Shown: positions 1-8,791, counted from the stretch's first letter. The stretch is DNA of 64,000 bases from Planctomycetota bacterium (GCA_028289345.1 JANQQL010000031.1:62001-126000); one strand, 5' to 3'. Made by a program: numbers and translations. Notes: generated from the sequence alone by a model not told the origin.

Positions 1-753
1 GCCCTGCGTCCGGAAACCAAGCTCTTGTTCGTGGAGTCCCCCACCAACCCGCTGCTGAAGATCTGTGATCTGTCGGCTCTCGCAGAAATGGCCCGCTCGC
101 GAAACATCCTCTCGGTTTGCGACAACACCTTTGCGACCCCATGCCTGCAACGCCCTCTCGAATTTGGATTCGACTTGGTGATTCACAGCACCACCAAGTA
201 CCTCGGCGGTCACTCCGACGTCGTTGGCGGAGCAATCATCGCCCGCAATCAGGAACTGCACGAGAAGCTCGCGTTCTTCCAAAACACCGTTGGTGCCGTC
301 CCCGGTCCCATGGATTGCTTCCTCGTCTTGCGTGGAACCAAGACGCTCCCCTTGCGCATGCAGCGCCACGGAGAAACGGCCATGGCGTTGGCGCAAATGT
401 TAGAGGCTCACCCGCGGGTCAAGAACGTCATCTATCCCGGGCTTTCGTCCCATCCAGGGCATGAGATTGCCACCAAACAAATGTCGGGATTCGGCGGCAT
501 CGTTTCATTCATCATTGATGGCTCGGTGGAGCAAGGAATGGCGGTGGCGGGGAAAACTCAGCTGTTCGCCTGTGCGGAAAGCTTGGGCGGAGTCGAATCC
601 CTGATTGAGCACCCCCCTTCCATGACCCACGCCTCCATTCCCGTCGAAATCCGTCGTGCCCGAGGCATGGATGACGGATTGATCCGCATCTCGGTCGGGG
701 TGGAAGACAAGGACGATCTGGAAGCGGACCTGCGCCAAGCGCTTGAACCATGA
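1..753 (+). CDS. Cystathionine gamma-synthase/lyase family PLP enzyme, C-terminal part
   Basis: The reading frame is open from the first base, so the start lies left of the window and only the last 250 residues are present. The sequence belongs to the Cys/Met metabolism PLP-dependent family (fold type I), which makes or breaks the thioether of cystathionine or related sulfur amino acids in the cytoplasm. The Schiff-base lysine sits in the family motif HSTTKYLGGHSD, preceded by SPTNPLLKICD and DNTFATPCLQ. Near the C-terminus ESLGGVESLIEHP and IRISVGVED are the usual PLP/substrate-phosphate segments. Which member it is (MetB, MetC, CGL or Met gamma-lyase) cannot be decided from this fragment. 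It ends 39 bases before the convergent HU gene. Confidence 0.93.
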   Translation, partial: ALRPETKLLFVESPTNPLLKICDLSALAEMARSRNILSVCDNTFATPCLQRPLEFGFDLVIHSTTKYLGGHSDVVGGAIIARNQELHEKLAFFQNTVGAVPGPMDCFLVLRGTKTLPLRMQRHGETAMALAQMLEAHPRVKNVIYPGLSSHPGHEIATKQMSGFGGIVSFIIDGSVEQGMAVAGKTQLFACAESLGGVESLIEHPPSMTHASIPVEIRRARGMDDGLIRISVGVEDKDDLEADLRQALEP

Positions 754-792
754 GCGCTCGAGTGCGCTGACTCGGCGACCGCCTCGACGGAA

Positions 793-1128
793 TCAGGGAG
801 CCGGCGGTGAGCCGGCGTCCTTGGCGGTCTCTTCTTCGACCGGCGCGGCACTCACTCGATCGCGCATGATGCGCCCGACCTTGAACTTGACCACACGCTT
901 GGGCGGCACGTCGACCTTCTCCAGCGTGCGCGGGTTCTGTGCGCGACGCGCGCGACGTGGCTTGACTTCGAAGACGCCGAACTCACGGAACTCCAGGCGG
1001 TTGCCGCGAGCCAGCTCGTCCACGATCTCGTCCAGGAACTGCTGGATCACTTCTTTCGTGACCACCTTGGTCTGCCCTGTTTTCAGGGCGATCCGGTGAA
1101 CGAGCTCTTTCTTCGTGATTGTGGCCAT
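793..1128 (-). CDS. hup: HU/IHF family nucleoid protein
   Basis: A 111-residue histone-like DNA-bending protein of the bacterial HU family, which binds DNA as a dimer. The ATG at 1128 (MATITKKELVHRIA) is chosen because it matches the usual HU N-terminus; an in-frame extension to 1185 adds a basic stretch unlike the family. The N-terminal helices are followed by the beta-arm region, FREFGVFEVKPRRARRAQNP, with the R-NP motif that intercalates in the minor groove, then VVKFKVGRIMRD. A tail of about 20 residues, acidic then Pro-rich, extends past the normal 90-residue core. The 230 bases upstream include an unusually AT-rich stretch (about 1260-1320), the likely promoter area. Confidence 0.93.
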   Translation of the reverse strand: MATITKKELVHRIALKTGQTKVVTKEVIQQFLDEIVDELARGNRLEFREFGVFEVKPRRARRAQNPRTLEKVDVPPKRVVKFKVGRIMRDRVSAAPVEEETAKDAGSPPAP

Positions 1129-1261
1129 CCGCCTGTATCCCCCGCGGACCTCGATCCCGTGGTCCCGCTCGTGCCGACGCCCCAAACGCCTTTCAAGGAC
1201 AAACCTACCAACAGTTAACCTTTTGTCAACTATCGGGTTACGTCACCTTTGAACCTTCGGC

Positions 1262-1310
1262 CCCTATCCGATTTTGACATAAATTACTATTATTAAAACA
1301 CTTAGATCAC
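1262..1310. promoter_or_regulatory. AT-rich divergent promoter region
   Basis: Between the HU start (1128, minus) and the kinase start (1359, plus) lies a tract much richer in A/T than its surroundings. It includes a TTGACA at 1274-1279 and TACTATTATTAAAAC downstream of it. No -10 element at perfect spacing is evident, and either strand could be served. The extreme local AT content in a GC-rich genome is what supports a promoter here. Confidence 0.4.
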
Positions 1311-1358
1311 AGACCAAGTGCCTCAGAGACTGCCCAAGTCCTAGTGAAAGTCCACTAA

Positions 1359-2096
1359 GTGCCCTTGAATTCACAACTTCCAGCGTTCCCTGGACCCGGG
1401 TGGACCTTCCGCACGTGGAGCGACCGATCGCCCGGATGGGAAAGGGTCACGGCCGCACGCTTCACTCACGTCTTCACGCTGCCGGGCAACGAGCTGGCCG
1501 CCCATCGCACCGGCCGCACATGGCTCGTTCCGGAATCCGAATCTCCCCACTCACTCGGTGCCGTGGTCGTGAAGACCTATCTCTACCCCACGTTTCGAGA
1601 CCGGCGACGGGGACTGCTACGGAACACTTTCCTCGCACCTTCGCGGGTCGATCGTGAAAGCCGCAACCTGCGGGAGCTTGCTCGCCATGGATTGAATCCC
1701 CCGGTGTGGTTGGAGTGCAGCGAAGCGCGCCGCCGAGGCGTCCTGCACGCCTCCTCCCTCATCACTCGACACATTCCCTCCCAACCCATGGACCAGGTGT
1801 TGGGTTCGACGAATTCGCCCGAACGATGGATCGATCTCCTCGCCGACTTCGCCGCAAGATTGCACCGACACGGGTACGTCGACCGGGACCTCCATCTGCG
1901 CAACCTGCTCCTCACGCCAGAGAAAACATTGGTCAAGATCGATTGTCCGCGCGGAAGCTTCGTGCCTGCTTGGTGGCTCGACCGATCGCGACGAAGAGAC
2001 CGCGACTCTCTTGGTGAAGACGTTCTCCGCCTTTCGGGGGAACAAGCGGCTCGACGTTTCCGCGACCGCTACGAGCTCTCCTTCGTCTCCCGGTGA
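1359..2096 (+). CDS. WaaP/Kdo kinase-like small kinase
   Basis: A 245-residue protein beginning at GTG 1359. It resembles the lipopolysaccharide core heptose/Kdo kinase family (protein-kinase-like fold), which phosphorylates LPS sugars on the cytoplasmic side. The supporting segments are VVVKTYLYP (probable ATP-lysine strand), HRHGYVDRDLHLRNLLL (catalytic loop with HxD-like Asp and Asn) and VKIDCPRG in the place of the DFG/DFDR metal-binding motif. The substitution pattern of that last motif fits sugar kinases better than Ser/Thr kinases. It stands alone on the plus strand and converges on dtd with a 26-base gap. Its position near the lpxK cluster agrees with an envelope role, but the substrate is not shown by the sequence. 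Confidence 0.72.
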   Translation: MPLNSQLPAFPGPGWTFRTWSDRSPGWERVTAARFTHVFTLPGNELAAHRTGRTWLVPESESPHSLGAVVVKTYLYPTFRDRRRGLLRNTFLAPSRVDRESRNLRELARHGLNPPVWLECSEARRRGVLHASSLITRHIPSQPMDQVLGSTNSPERWIDLLADFAARLHRHGYVDRDLHLRNLLLTPEKTLVKIDCPRGSFVPAWWLDRSRRRDRDSLGEDVLRLSGEQAARRFRDRYELSFVSR

Positions 2097-2115
2097 CGAA
2101 GGACGCGGCACCACA

Positions 2116-2136
2116 ACCAGCTTCACATCAGCTGGT
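2116..2136. terminator. Convergent hairpin at dtd stop
   Basis: A 7-bp inverted repeat, ACCAGCT (2116-2122) and AGCTGGT (2130-2136) with a 7-base loop, spans the dtd stop codon and lies 20 bases past the stop of the converging kinase gene. It has no clear U-run on either strand, so it may be a weak two-way terminator or simply a 3'-end stabilising hairpin. Confidence 0.35.
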
Positions 2137-2572
2137 CGGTGTCGAACAAGAATGTCGCAGGCCCCTGGTTGGTCAAGTGGACGGCCATCGTGGCCCCGAA
2201 GCGGCCCGTTTCGACTGGCACCGACCTGGCTCGGAGCGAGGCAACGAACTCCTCGAACAGAGCGCTGGCCTGCTCCGGCGGCGCCGCTCCGAGAAAGTCT
2301 GGACGGCGACCCGATTTGAGTCCCGCGAAGAGGGTGAACTGGGGAACCGCCAGCACACTTCCCCGCACCTGGGCCAGGTCTCGATTCATGCGACCGCGAT
2401 CATCCTCGAACACCCGGAGTTCTTGGATGCGTCGGGCCAAGTACTCGGCCTGTTCTTGCCCGTCGCCGTGGCCCACTCCAAGCAGCACCAAAAATCCAAC
2501 CTGGATTCTTCCGACGGTCTCGCCTTCCACGTCGACCCTTGCTTCCGTCACCCGCTGGACCACCGCGATCAT
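2123..2572 (-). CDS. dtd: D-aminoacyl-tRNA deacylase
   Basis: A 149-residue protein of the normal length for DTD, which hydrolyses D-amino acids (and glycine mischarged on tRNA-Ala) from tRNA in the cytoplasm as a homodimer. The start MIAVVQRVTEARV is the family N-terminus. The two signature motifs are both present: VPQFTLFA (usually S-QFTL; here Pro replaces Ser) and NQGPATF (the NxGPVT cross-subunit Gly-cisPro motif). The start codon overlaps the last bases of the upstream TPR lipoprotein gene by 4 bases, so the two are probably translated together. Confidence 0.96.
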   Translation of the reverse strand: MIAVVQRVTEARVDVEGETVGRIQVGFLVLLGVGHGDGQEQAEYLARRIQELRVFEDDRGRMNRDLAQVRGSVLAVPQFTLFAGLKSGRRPDFLGAAPPEQASALFEEFVASLRARSVPVETGRFGATMAVHLTNQGPATFLFDTDQLM

Positions 2573-3639
2573 GGTTCGCCCTCTTCACCCATCGCTTTCA
2601 GGCGTCTCAGGTTCTCGGGAACGTGAAACAAGAAATCCAACGCATCATGAGTCGGTAGCGGGTCCTTGCGCATCGCCGCTCGTCGCTGGTACTCCTCGTA
2701 GGCTTGCACCGCCTCGGCGGTTCGACCCAGCTGATGCTCCAACACCCAGCCACGGTTGTAGTGGGCTGCAAGACAGTCCGGGTCCTTCTCCAAGACGCGG
2801 CGGAACCACTCTTCTGCCTCCTCGCCCTCCTCTTGAAGAGCCAACGCAACACCCAGATCGAGCATCGCGTAACGCATCAAGGGCTCATCCACTGGGGATT
2901 GAGATTCCAGCTCGATCAGAATCGAGCGCAGTTCGTCCTCGGCTTCCTCGGCATCGTCTTCGTCATCGGACTGCAGCAGAAGGTTGGCGTACTCGGCACG
3001 GTAGATGGGTCGACGGGTCTGTTCGAGAAGGGTCTGATACGCTTCGAGAGCGTCATCGCGACGACCCAAATCAGAAAGGACTCGCGCGCGCAGGTCGAGT
3101 GCCTCGAGAAAACCGGGGTCGGACTCCAGTGCCTGGTCCAGAAACTCCAGGGCCGCGTCTTCTTGCTCTTCCAGCGTTCGCAAGTGGGCCAAACCGTAGG
3201 CCGCCCAAGCGAAGTCCGGTTCTTGGTCCAGAGCACGTCGCAACAGTGATTCCGCGGATCCCGAATCTCGACTCATCACCATGCGCGCCGCCAGCGTCAA
3301 CGCAGCCGGGTCCTCCTGTCGTGCCGGAACTTCGAAGCGCCGGCGGGCTTCCGCGGGATCGATCTCGAGCAAGACGTCCTGCAAGGCGCGCTGAGCTCGG
3401 AAGTACTGGGGGTTGATCGAAAGGACTTCTTCGAGGAATCGCCGCGCCTCTTCCAAGTGATGGCGCCGATCCTCTTCCCGTTCGGCGCGTCGCATCAGCT
3501 GCGTCGCCAACTCGAACGTCTCTCGCGCATCGGGGTCGAGGCGAGTCCAAGCAGTTTCTGGTCCGCCTCGGCAGGAAACCAGCGTGGCCAGCCATCCCCC
3601 GAGCCACAAGAGCTGCACCCGTCGCACCCACATCCGCAA
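2569..3639 (-). CDS. TPR lipoprotein
   Basis: A 356-residue lipoprotein. After a basic start and hydrophobic segment comes the lipobox LVSC (about residues 20-24), so it is expected to be lipid-anchored in the envelope. The rest is alpha-helical tetratricopeptide repeats (for example EEARRFLEEVLSINPQYFRA, ALDQEPDFAWAAYGLAHL, VLEKDPDCLAAHYNRGWV). The TTG at 3639 has GGAG six bases upstream; an ATG two codons later (3633) is the alternative. TPR lipoproteins act as protein-interaction scaffolds; no partner is identified. It is followed by dtd with a 4-base overlap and preceded, 142 bases away, by the BamA-like gene. Confidence 0.85.
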   Translation of the reverse strand: MRMWVRRVQLLWLGGWLATLVSCRGGPETAWTRLDPDARETFELATQLMRRAEREEDRRHHLEEARRFLEEVLSINPQYFRAQRALQDVLLEIDPAEARRRFEVPARQEDPAALTLAARMVMSRDSGSAESLLRRALDQEPDFAWAAYGLAHLRTLEEQEDAALEFLDQALESDPGFLEALDLRARVLSDLGRRDDALEAYQTLLEQTRRPIYRAEYANLLLQSDDEDDAEEAEDELRSILIELESQSPVDEPLMRYAMLDLGVALALQEEGEEAEEWFRRVLEKDPDCLAAHYNRGWVLEHQLGRTAEAVQAYEEYQRRAAMRKDPLPTHDALDFLFHVPENLRRLKAMGEEGEP

Positions 3640-3781
3640 GAGTCACTCCCCCTCAGGAAACCCGCCGAGACATCCCACCGGACGACCAGGCGAGGGCACT
3701 CGTCAGTCTCCGAAAAGAGGTCAAGAGAACGAAGAATCATAGGTTCCCGGAACAGGCCAGACCTCCCTGAGAACCCGGGAA

Positions 3782-5575
3782 TCAGAAATCTCGGTCGATT
3801 CCTTCGGCGTTGCCGAAGAGGTCGAAGATCTGGCCCACGCTCGCCGACACGCTGACGCTGAAGTCTTCCTCCGGGTGATCATCGAGGGGAAACGCGAGGT
3901 CGATCCGCGCAACGTTCCGCCGAACCAACTCCGGACTACCGATGCGCAGGCCGATGCCGGCCGACTTGTAGATGTCGTCGAGCCCCACTGGCTGCCCGTT
4001 GGTCCAGACCAGCCCCGCATCGAAGAACACCACGGCGCCGAACCGCACGGAGATCAGTTCCCAGTCCGGAAAGATCCGATCTTCCAGGTTCAGGCGAACG
4101 CGACGGTCGCCGGTGAAGAAGCGGACGTTGTAACCACGCAGACCATTGTCTTCGCCCAAGGAAAGCTGCGGTTCGAACCCTTCCTTCTCCGCCTCTGCGT
4201 CGAACGTGAGGCTGGCGGCCAGGGTCTGCATCGGTAAGCCGAAGTAGTAGTAATGAACGGCTGCTCTCGCATTCCAACCACGCACGCTGCTTCCTCGAAA
4301 TCGACTGGCTCCCGAGCTCACCAGCGTCATCAGTTGGTCCGGGCCGGGCTCCCCCGCCCACTGCAGCGACAAGCTGACCACCGGTTGGTTTTTGCTCGGC
4401 CCACTCGACTCGACCCGATGTTGCAGTCCAAGGAATGCCGACGCGATAAAACCCAAGGGAACGTCTTCGGTGATTCCCATGGCGTCCAGGTAGGTCCGCT
4501 TCTCAAAGAATGGCAGGTATTGATAGGTGAGGGTGGGGCCGATTTCGAAGATTCGCACATCGTCGGGAACCCGGAACCGATTGGGTTGATCTCCTTCGGC
4601 CACTCCGTAGCGCAGTTTTCGGTAGCTGGTTCGAAACCCATACTTGGTGCGTTCGTTTCGAGGACCGGTCGCGCGCGCGAGTTCGAATTCGACCCCGGTT
4701 TGGCGCTCGGGGATCTGAGTGATCTCATCACCGAATTCGTGGTAGCGCTGTTCGGAACGATCGTGTTGAAACCCGATTCGGTAGCCCAGCTCGGTACTCA
4801 AGGCACGAAACGGCTCTTCCAAAGAGATCGCGAACCCGCCGCCGTCATCGGACTCCGAGGCCGAGACTCGAAGGGTCTTGTAGGTGGCCAGGAATTGTGG
4901 GTCCTTGTAGCTGACGCTCAGGTCCTCTTCTTCGTCGGTCTCGCGATATCGAACACGGAACTGCTTCCCGGTGCCGAACAGGTTCGACTCTCCGATGCTG
5001 ATGCGCCGGGTCGAGGCGCCGCTGAACACGCCTCCGGACGCACCGGCCCGAAGAGTGAATCGGTCCTTGGTTTCGACATGCAATGCGACGGTGCCGTCTT
5101 CCAATGCCTCGGGCCACACCCGTGCATCCGAAATGAAGTCAAGCCGGCGACGCAGGTTGCGCTCGGTTTCCTCGGCCAGGGCCGGGTCGTACACATCTCC
5201 TGGCCGAAGCAACAACTCGCGACGGATCACCCGTTCGCGAGTGGTGGCATGCAAGAACTCGATCGTGTCGAACAACCAGCGCAAGTGTTCTTGGTCTTCG
5301 AACACGTCCCTGGTTTCGAACACGATTTTGGAAATGGGCACCCCGGCCATCGCGGTGATCGGCAATGGGCCACTGGGATAGACCACGGGAGAGGGAGCGA
5401 TCGCGGGTGTCGGATCCGCGGGAAGCGCAATGACGGTCGACGCCACTCCTGCATCGATGGGAGGCGCCACGCCGCCGGAACGTAAAGGCGGACCGGTAGC
5501 CGAACACGCAACCTGAAGAAGTGGAGAGAGAGCGAAGAGGACCAGGAACCCCCTGGCGACTTCGCGAGTCTCCAT
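3782..5575 (-). CDS. BamA/TamA-like outer-membrane barrel protein
   Basis: A 597-residue outer-membrane protein of the Omp85/bacterial surface antigen type. An N-terminal hydrophobic export signal is followed by a proline-rich linker. One POTRA-like segment comes next (about residues 75-170; FETRDVFEDQEHLRWLFDTI, LLRPGDVYDP, HVETKDRFTLR). The long beta-strand-rich C-terminal barrel carries hallmark stretches GLRGYNVRFFTGDRRVRLN and FGAVVFFDAGLVW. BamA has five POTRAs, so a single one fits a minor Omp85 paralogue or a surface-antigen-only protein. ACSATG near the signal end resembles a lipobox, but position -3 is Gln, so signal peptidase I cleavage is as likely. It sits in an envelope cluster. 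Confidence 0.85.
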   Translation of the reverse strand: METREVARGFLVLFALSPLLQVACSATGPPLRSGGVAPPIDAGVASTVIALPADPTPAIAPSPVVYPSGPLPITAMAGVPISKIVFETRDVFEDQEHLRWLFDTIEFLHATTRERVIRRELLLRPGDVYDPALAEETERNLRRRLDFISDARVWPEALEDGTVALHVETKDRFTLRAGASGGVFSGASTRRISIGESNLFGTGKQFRVRYRETDEEEDLSVSYKDPQFLATYKTLRVSASESDDGGGFAISLEEPFRALSTELGYRIGFQHDRSEQRYHEFGDEITQIPERQTGVEFELARATGPRNERTKYGFRTSYRKLRYGVAEGDQPNRFRVPDDVRIFEIGPTLTYQYLPFFEKRTYLDAMGITEDVPLGFIASAFLGLQHRVESSGPSKNQPVVSLSLQWAGEPGPDQLMTLVSSGASRFRGSSVRGWNARAAVHYYYFGLPMQTLAASLTFDAEAEKEGFEPQLSLGEDNGLRGYNVRFFTGDRRVRLNLEDRIFPDWELISVRFGAVVFFDAGLVWTNGQPVGLDDIYKSAGIGLRIGSPELVRRNVARIDLAFPLDDHPEEDFSVSVSASVGQIFDLFGNAEGIDRDF

Positions 5576-5824
5576 AGGCTGCGGCTTTCTTGGGTCAGTG
5601 CGTCAACACAGTTGCATGGTTTTCTCTTCTCCCTCTTTGGCGCACCGATCTGCAGGCGGCCCTTCTTGATGAAATCGTCGTGATTCCGAGACCGCTGGAG
5701 ATGATTCAGTCCAGACACGCGGCACCAGCAAACGAATCCTCATGTCAGATAGCCGGCAGCGCCCTCCACTGCCCGGCTTCCCGGAGGAAGCGGAAGATTT
5801 GTTCCGCTCGAGATTCGGGTTCGT

Positions 5825-6559
5825 TCAGGGACTGCAGGCGCAGAACAAGGACACCCCGAAGGGGAGATTGAGCTTCCGCATCAGGGTGATTTCCGACTGC
5901 ATGATTGCGGAAAGAATTGCCTCGATGGGCTTGGGCAAGGAGACGAAGAAGTCCGAGTGAGCGACCTCGCCGCGCTGGGTCAGCTGGCGAAACTTGCGCA
6001 TGACGAAGACCGGTGGCATCAGCGTCATCGAATAGTAGGACAGCTTCTTGAGCGTCAATCCATGCTGGGTCAACTTGCCTCCGAGTTCCCCTCGGGTGTA
6101 GCGACGCACGTGCTGGTAGGCGTCGTCATGGGGGCTCCAAAGGAACATGAACGCCGGCACGGTGATCAGGATCAGGGCCCCCGGGCGGGCGACCCGCCGG
6201 ATTTCCTCGATGGCAGCGTGATCGTCGTCGAAGTGCTCGAGAGCGTCGAGGGCCAGAACGGCATCGAAGCTATCGTCCCGGAACGGCAGCTTCATGGCGT
6301 CCGCGCGCACGATGCGATCCACCCCTCGGGACTTGCACAGACGGATGGTCTCTTCGCTGATGTCGATTCCACGAACGTCTCCAAATTTCTCGAGGAACCG
6401 GAAAGACATTCCTGTGGCGCTGGCGATGTCGAGGATGCGCAGACGGCCACGCTCTTGATGCAGGCGTTCCAACCACTCCAACACGAGACGGCGGCGGCCG
6501 CGATACCACCAGTTGGTCTCTTCGATCTCGAACATCTTGTCGAATTCGGCGAGATCCAT
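5825..6559 (-). CDS. Class I SAM-dependent methyltransferase
   Basis: A 244-residue methyltransferase. Motif I is ILDIASATGMSFRFL (SAM-binding glycine region; G-x-G reduced to A-x-G), with VRGIDISEE as motif II. FDAVLALDALEHFDDD is the post-II segment typical of methyltransferase family 11/23, and LILITVPAFMFLWSPHDD follows. The early motif NWWYRGRRRLVLEWL is often seen in cell-surface glycan methyltransferases. The ATG at 6559 has GGAGGT about ten bases upstream. It follows the MraY-like gene by 27 bases on the same strand, so methylation of a lipid-linked sugar or glycan is a reasonable inference, but the acceptor is unknown. Confidence 0.87.
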   Translation of the reverse strand: MDLAEFDKMFEIEETNWWYRGRRRLVLEWLERLHQERGRLRILDIASATGMSFRFLEKFGDVRGIDISEETIRLCKSRGVDRIVRADAMKLPFRDDSFDAVLALDALEHFDDDHAAIEEIRRVARPGALILITVPAFMFLWSPHDDAYQHVRRYTRGELGGKLTQHGLTLKKLSYYSMTLMPPVFVMRKFRQLTQRGEVAHSDFFVSLPKPIEAILSAIMQSEITLMRKLNLPFGVSLFCACSP

Positions 6560-6586
6560 GCTGTCCCGAACCTCCGTTTACGACCG

Positions 6587-7549
6587 CTACTTCTCCCGAC
6601 CTGACGTCGCCTCATCCACGGGCAACGCGAGGAACCACACCACCGGAACCAACATCACGCTCAACGATCCCGCCCAGGCCACCAAGGACGAGGGAGAGGT
6701 CCCTGCCCATAGCAGCAATCCGGCGACCGTGCAGGCAGCTTGAACCAGGACTAACCAAATCACCGCGTTGCGGGCGCCCATGCCTTGCCCGGCCAACCGA
6801 TGCGAGGCATGGCGTCGATCCCCGACCCACGGATGCTGTCCTACGCGCAAGCGGATCCAAGCGGTCACGAGCAGGTCCCCCAAGGGTACCGCCGCCAAAC
6901 ACAAGGTTCCGGGATGCTGAGCGCGCAGCATGACGGTTGCGAACCATCCCCCCAAAAGCAAACTTCCCGCATCGCCAAGAAACACCCGCCCCGTCGGAAA
7001 ATTGAAGCGCAGGAAGACCAGGAGGGCGGCCGCGAGCGCCGTCGCCAACGTCCGGTCTCCGAGACCCAGAGGGCTGCCGACCGCGACACCCAACGCGACC
7101 ACCAACGCCAGGCCACCGGCCAATCCGTGGGTGTTGTCCGAGGTGTTCAAACTGTGCAGAACAAGAAAGCCCACCGGCAGCCAAAAACCATCGGAACCGT
7201 CAAGCGGGAGCGCAGCCAGAAGCAGGAGTAGGCCGGTTGCCGAGGCCTTGGTGCTGGCGGTCATCGTCTTGCCGCCGCCGTCATCCAGCAATCCCACGAA
7301 CGAACACGCCATGAGCCATGCCAGAACCGAACCGGGGAACGGTACGCTGCCGAGGAGCCGCCCTCCCGTCCAAACCCCCGTCAAGGCGAAGGCGATCCCG
7401 AGACCTCCGACCAGCGGCACTTCTCCCTGGTGAGCTTTCCTGCCCCCGGCGAGGTCCATCAAGCCCCAGTGGCTCGCAAATCGTCCCAGCGCAGGAATGG
7501 CGAGCGCGGCAAGTGCGCCGCTTGCCAACGCCAGCAACCAACCATTCAC
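6587..7549 (-). CDS. MraY/WecA-family sugar-1-phosphate transferase
   Basis: A 320-residue integral membrane protein with about ten hydrophobic segments. It is related to MraY, WecA and TagO, which transfer HexNAc-1-phosphate from UDP-sugar to polyprenyl phosphate at the inner membrane. Family motifs in order: KAHQGEVPLVGG (39-49), LLDDGGGK with the Asp pair at 89-90, NTSDNTHGLAGG (135-146), NFPTGRVFLGDAGS with Asp193, and DRRHASHRL near the C-terminus. The third motif is usually DGxDGL; here the second Asp is His141. The GTG at 7549 is chosen because it overlaps the TGA of the upstream glycosyltransferase (GTGA) and gives a normal N-terminus. It probably starts a lipid-linked glycan on which the neighbouring GT4 acts. 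Confidence 0.88.
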   Translation of the reverse strand: MNGWLLALASGALAALAIPALGRFASHWGLMDLAGGRKAHQGEVPLVGGLGIAFALTGVWTGGRLLGSVPFPGSVLAWLMACSFVGLLDDGGGKTMTASTKASATGLLLLLAALPLDGSDGFWLPVGFLVLHSLNTSDNTHGLAGGLALVVALGVAVGSPLGLGDRTLATALAAALLVFLRFNFPTGRVFLGDAGSLLLGGWFATVMLRAQHPGTLCLAAVPLGDLLVTAWIRLRVGQHPWVGDRRHASHRLAGQGMGARNAVIWLVLVQAACTVAGLLLWAGTSPSSLVAWAGSLSVMLVPVVWFLALPVDEATSGREK

Positions 7550-8682
7550 GACACTTCCCCCAGGACCTCGGAGTAGAGCTCGGTCAGAACGACCGCGTGG
7601 CGTTCGGGAGAGTACTTCTTGCGAATCTCCTGCACCTGGCGGCGAGCCCGACTCCGCCACTGGTCCGAGTTCGTCAAGCAATCGAGCACCGCTTCGCTCG
7701 TCGCGCCCGCGTTCCCTTCCGCGACCAGTCCCGGATCCCCCGGCTCGAACAAGTCCGCCACTCCCCCCACCTGACTGGCGATGACTGGAACGCCCAGGGC
7801 CTTGGCCTCGAGGAGAGAAACGGGAAGCCCTTCGTTTTTCGACAACAGGAGCTCGGCATCCAATAGGCGATGCCAAACCCCAGGGTGCTCCTGCCAGCCC
7901 ATGCAATGCACCACTTCTGCCAGTCCGCGCGTTTCTGCCTCTCTTTCAAACCGGGCGCGCAATTCGCCGTCCCCGATCCACAGAAAGTGGACCCGTCGGA
8001 CGCCGTTCACCAACTTTGCCACGTCCAAGAGCAGCCAAGGGTTCTTGATCTCGGTGAGGCGAGCCAGGCAACCCACCCACGGAGCATCTTTGGGAGGGAG
8101 CTCGGTGGATGCCGGGATGACCTCGGGGGCTTCCAGATCTCCGGCCAACACCCCTGGCAAGATGGCAAACCGGCGAGAGTCCGCAATCCGATAGACGTCG
8201 ACCAGCTCCTCACGGACTCGCGGCGACACCGCGATCAGGCGATTCGTGCGACGGGCCAAGCGACGTTCCAGACGCACCAAACCGGACGCCACCCAAGGCC
8301 GGAAGTAGCCACGGAACACATGGCCGTGAAAGGTGTGAATCCGGGGAATCCTGCATCGACGAGCCGCAAGGCGCCCCAGAAGCCCCGCCTTGAATGTATG
8401 GGTGTGCACCAGATCCGGACGGAAAGCGCGCAACTCGGAAACCAAGGCCCGGTAGGCGCGGGTGTCTCGCCAAGGCGAGACCTGGCGGGCGAGTGCCGGG
8501 ATCACTCGGACATCCACGCCGGCTGCCCGAGCGTCCTCGATCAGATCGGCCTCTCCGGGGGCGCAGCTCCCGGTGAGGAGGCGGGTCTCGACGCCTCGAG
8601 CCTCGAGGAACGGCTGAATCGAGACGATCGTTCGCGCCGGCCCCCCCCGATTCATGCGCGTGATCACCCGAGCAATTCGCAA
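7546..8682 (-). CDS. GT4 family glycosyltransferase
   Basis: A cytoplasmic GT-B fold retaining glycosyltransferase. N-domain: RIARVITRMNRGGPARTIVS (the GG-x-x-R donor/acceptor loop) and LVHTHTFKAGLLGRLAA. C-domain: VGCLARLTEIKNPWLLLDVA, then LLSKNEGLPVSLLEAKALGVPVIAS, the E-x7-E nucleotide-sugar motif. The conserved fold begins at RIARVITRM, so I place the start at TTG 8682, with GGGGA seven bases upstream, giving 378 residues. Earlier in-frame starts (up to 8835) would add an unconserved, low-complexity leader and overlap a probable small gene on the other strand. It is translationally coupled to the MraY-like gene (GTGA). The sugar transferred is unknown. Confidence 0.9.
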   Translation of the reverse strand: MRIARVITRMNRGGPARTIVSIQPFLEARGVETRLLTGSCAPGEADLIEDARAAGVDVRVIPALARQVSPWRDTRAYRALVSELRAFRPDLVHTHTFKAGLLGRLAARRCRIPRIHTFHGHVFRGYFRPWVASGLVRLERRLARRTNRLIAVSPRVREELVDVYRIADSRRFAILPGVLAGDLEAPEVIPASTELPPKDAPWVGCLARLTEIKNPWLLLDVAKLVNGVRRVHFLWIGDGELRARFEREAETRGLAEVVHCMGWQEHPGVWHRLLDAELLLSKNEGLPVSLLEAKALGVPVIASQVGGVADLFEPGDPGLVAEGNAGATSEAVLDCLTNSDQWRSRARRQVQEIRKKYSPERHAVVLTELYSEVLGEVS

Positions 8683-8736
8683 AGGAACGTCCCCGAAATC
8701 TCGAAAACCTTTGGTGGCGCCGCTAGCCTCTGCCGC

Positions 8737-8762
8737 CGACGGCGTCGAATTCCCCGCCGTCG
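8737..8762. promoter_or_regulatory. Inverted repeat between divergent starts
   Basis: CGACGGCG (8737-8744) and CGCCGTCG (8755-8762) form a perfect 8-bp dyad around a 10-base spacer that contains GAATTC. It lies 30 bases ahead of the small plus-strand gene and about 55 bases ahead of the likely glycosyltransferase start on the minus strand. That is where an operator or a 5'-UTR hairpin would be expected. Confidence 0.4.
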
Positions 8763-8791
8763 TTCTCTCGACCAAGACCTCAGGAGAGGCC

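Noticed and set aside
800..816. GCCGGC...GCCGGC repeat as a terminator between the first two genes
   Set aside because: It lies within the HU coding sequence (Ala/Gly/Pro codons) and has no T-run on either strand.
4253..5485. 410-codon plus-strand frame opposite the BamA-like gene
   Set aside because: Shadow of a well supported barrel protein; no RBS and no recognisable domain.
5576..5824. Possible small gene between methyltransferase and BamA-like genes
   Set aside because: The only frame (plus strand from 5742) extends into the methyltransferase gene in antisense and lacks an RBS. I see no convincing feature in this gap.
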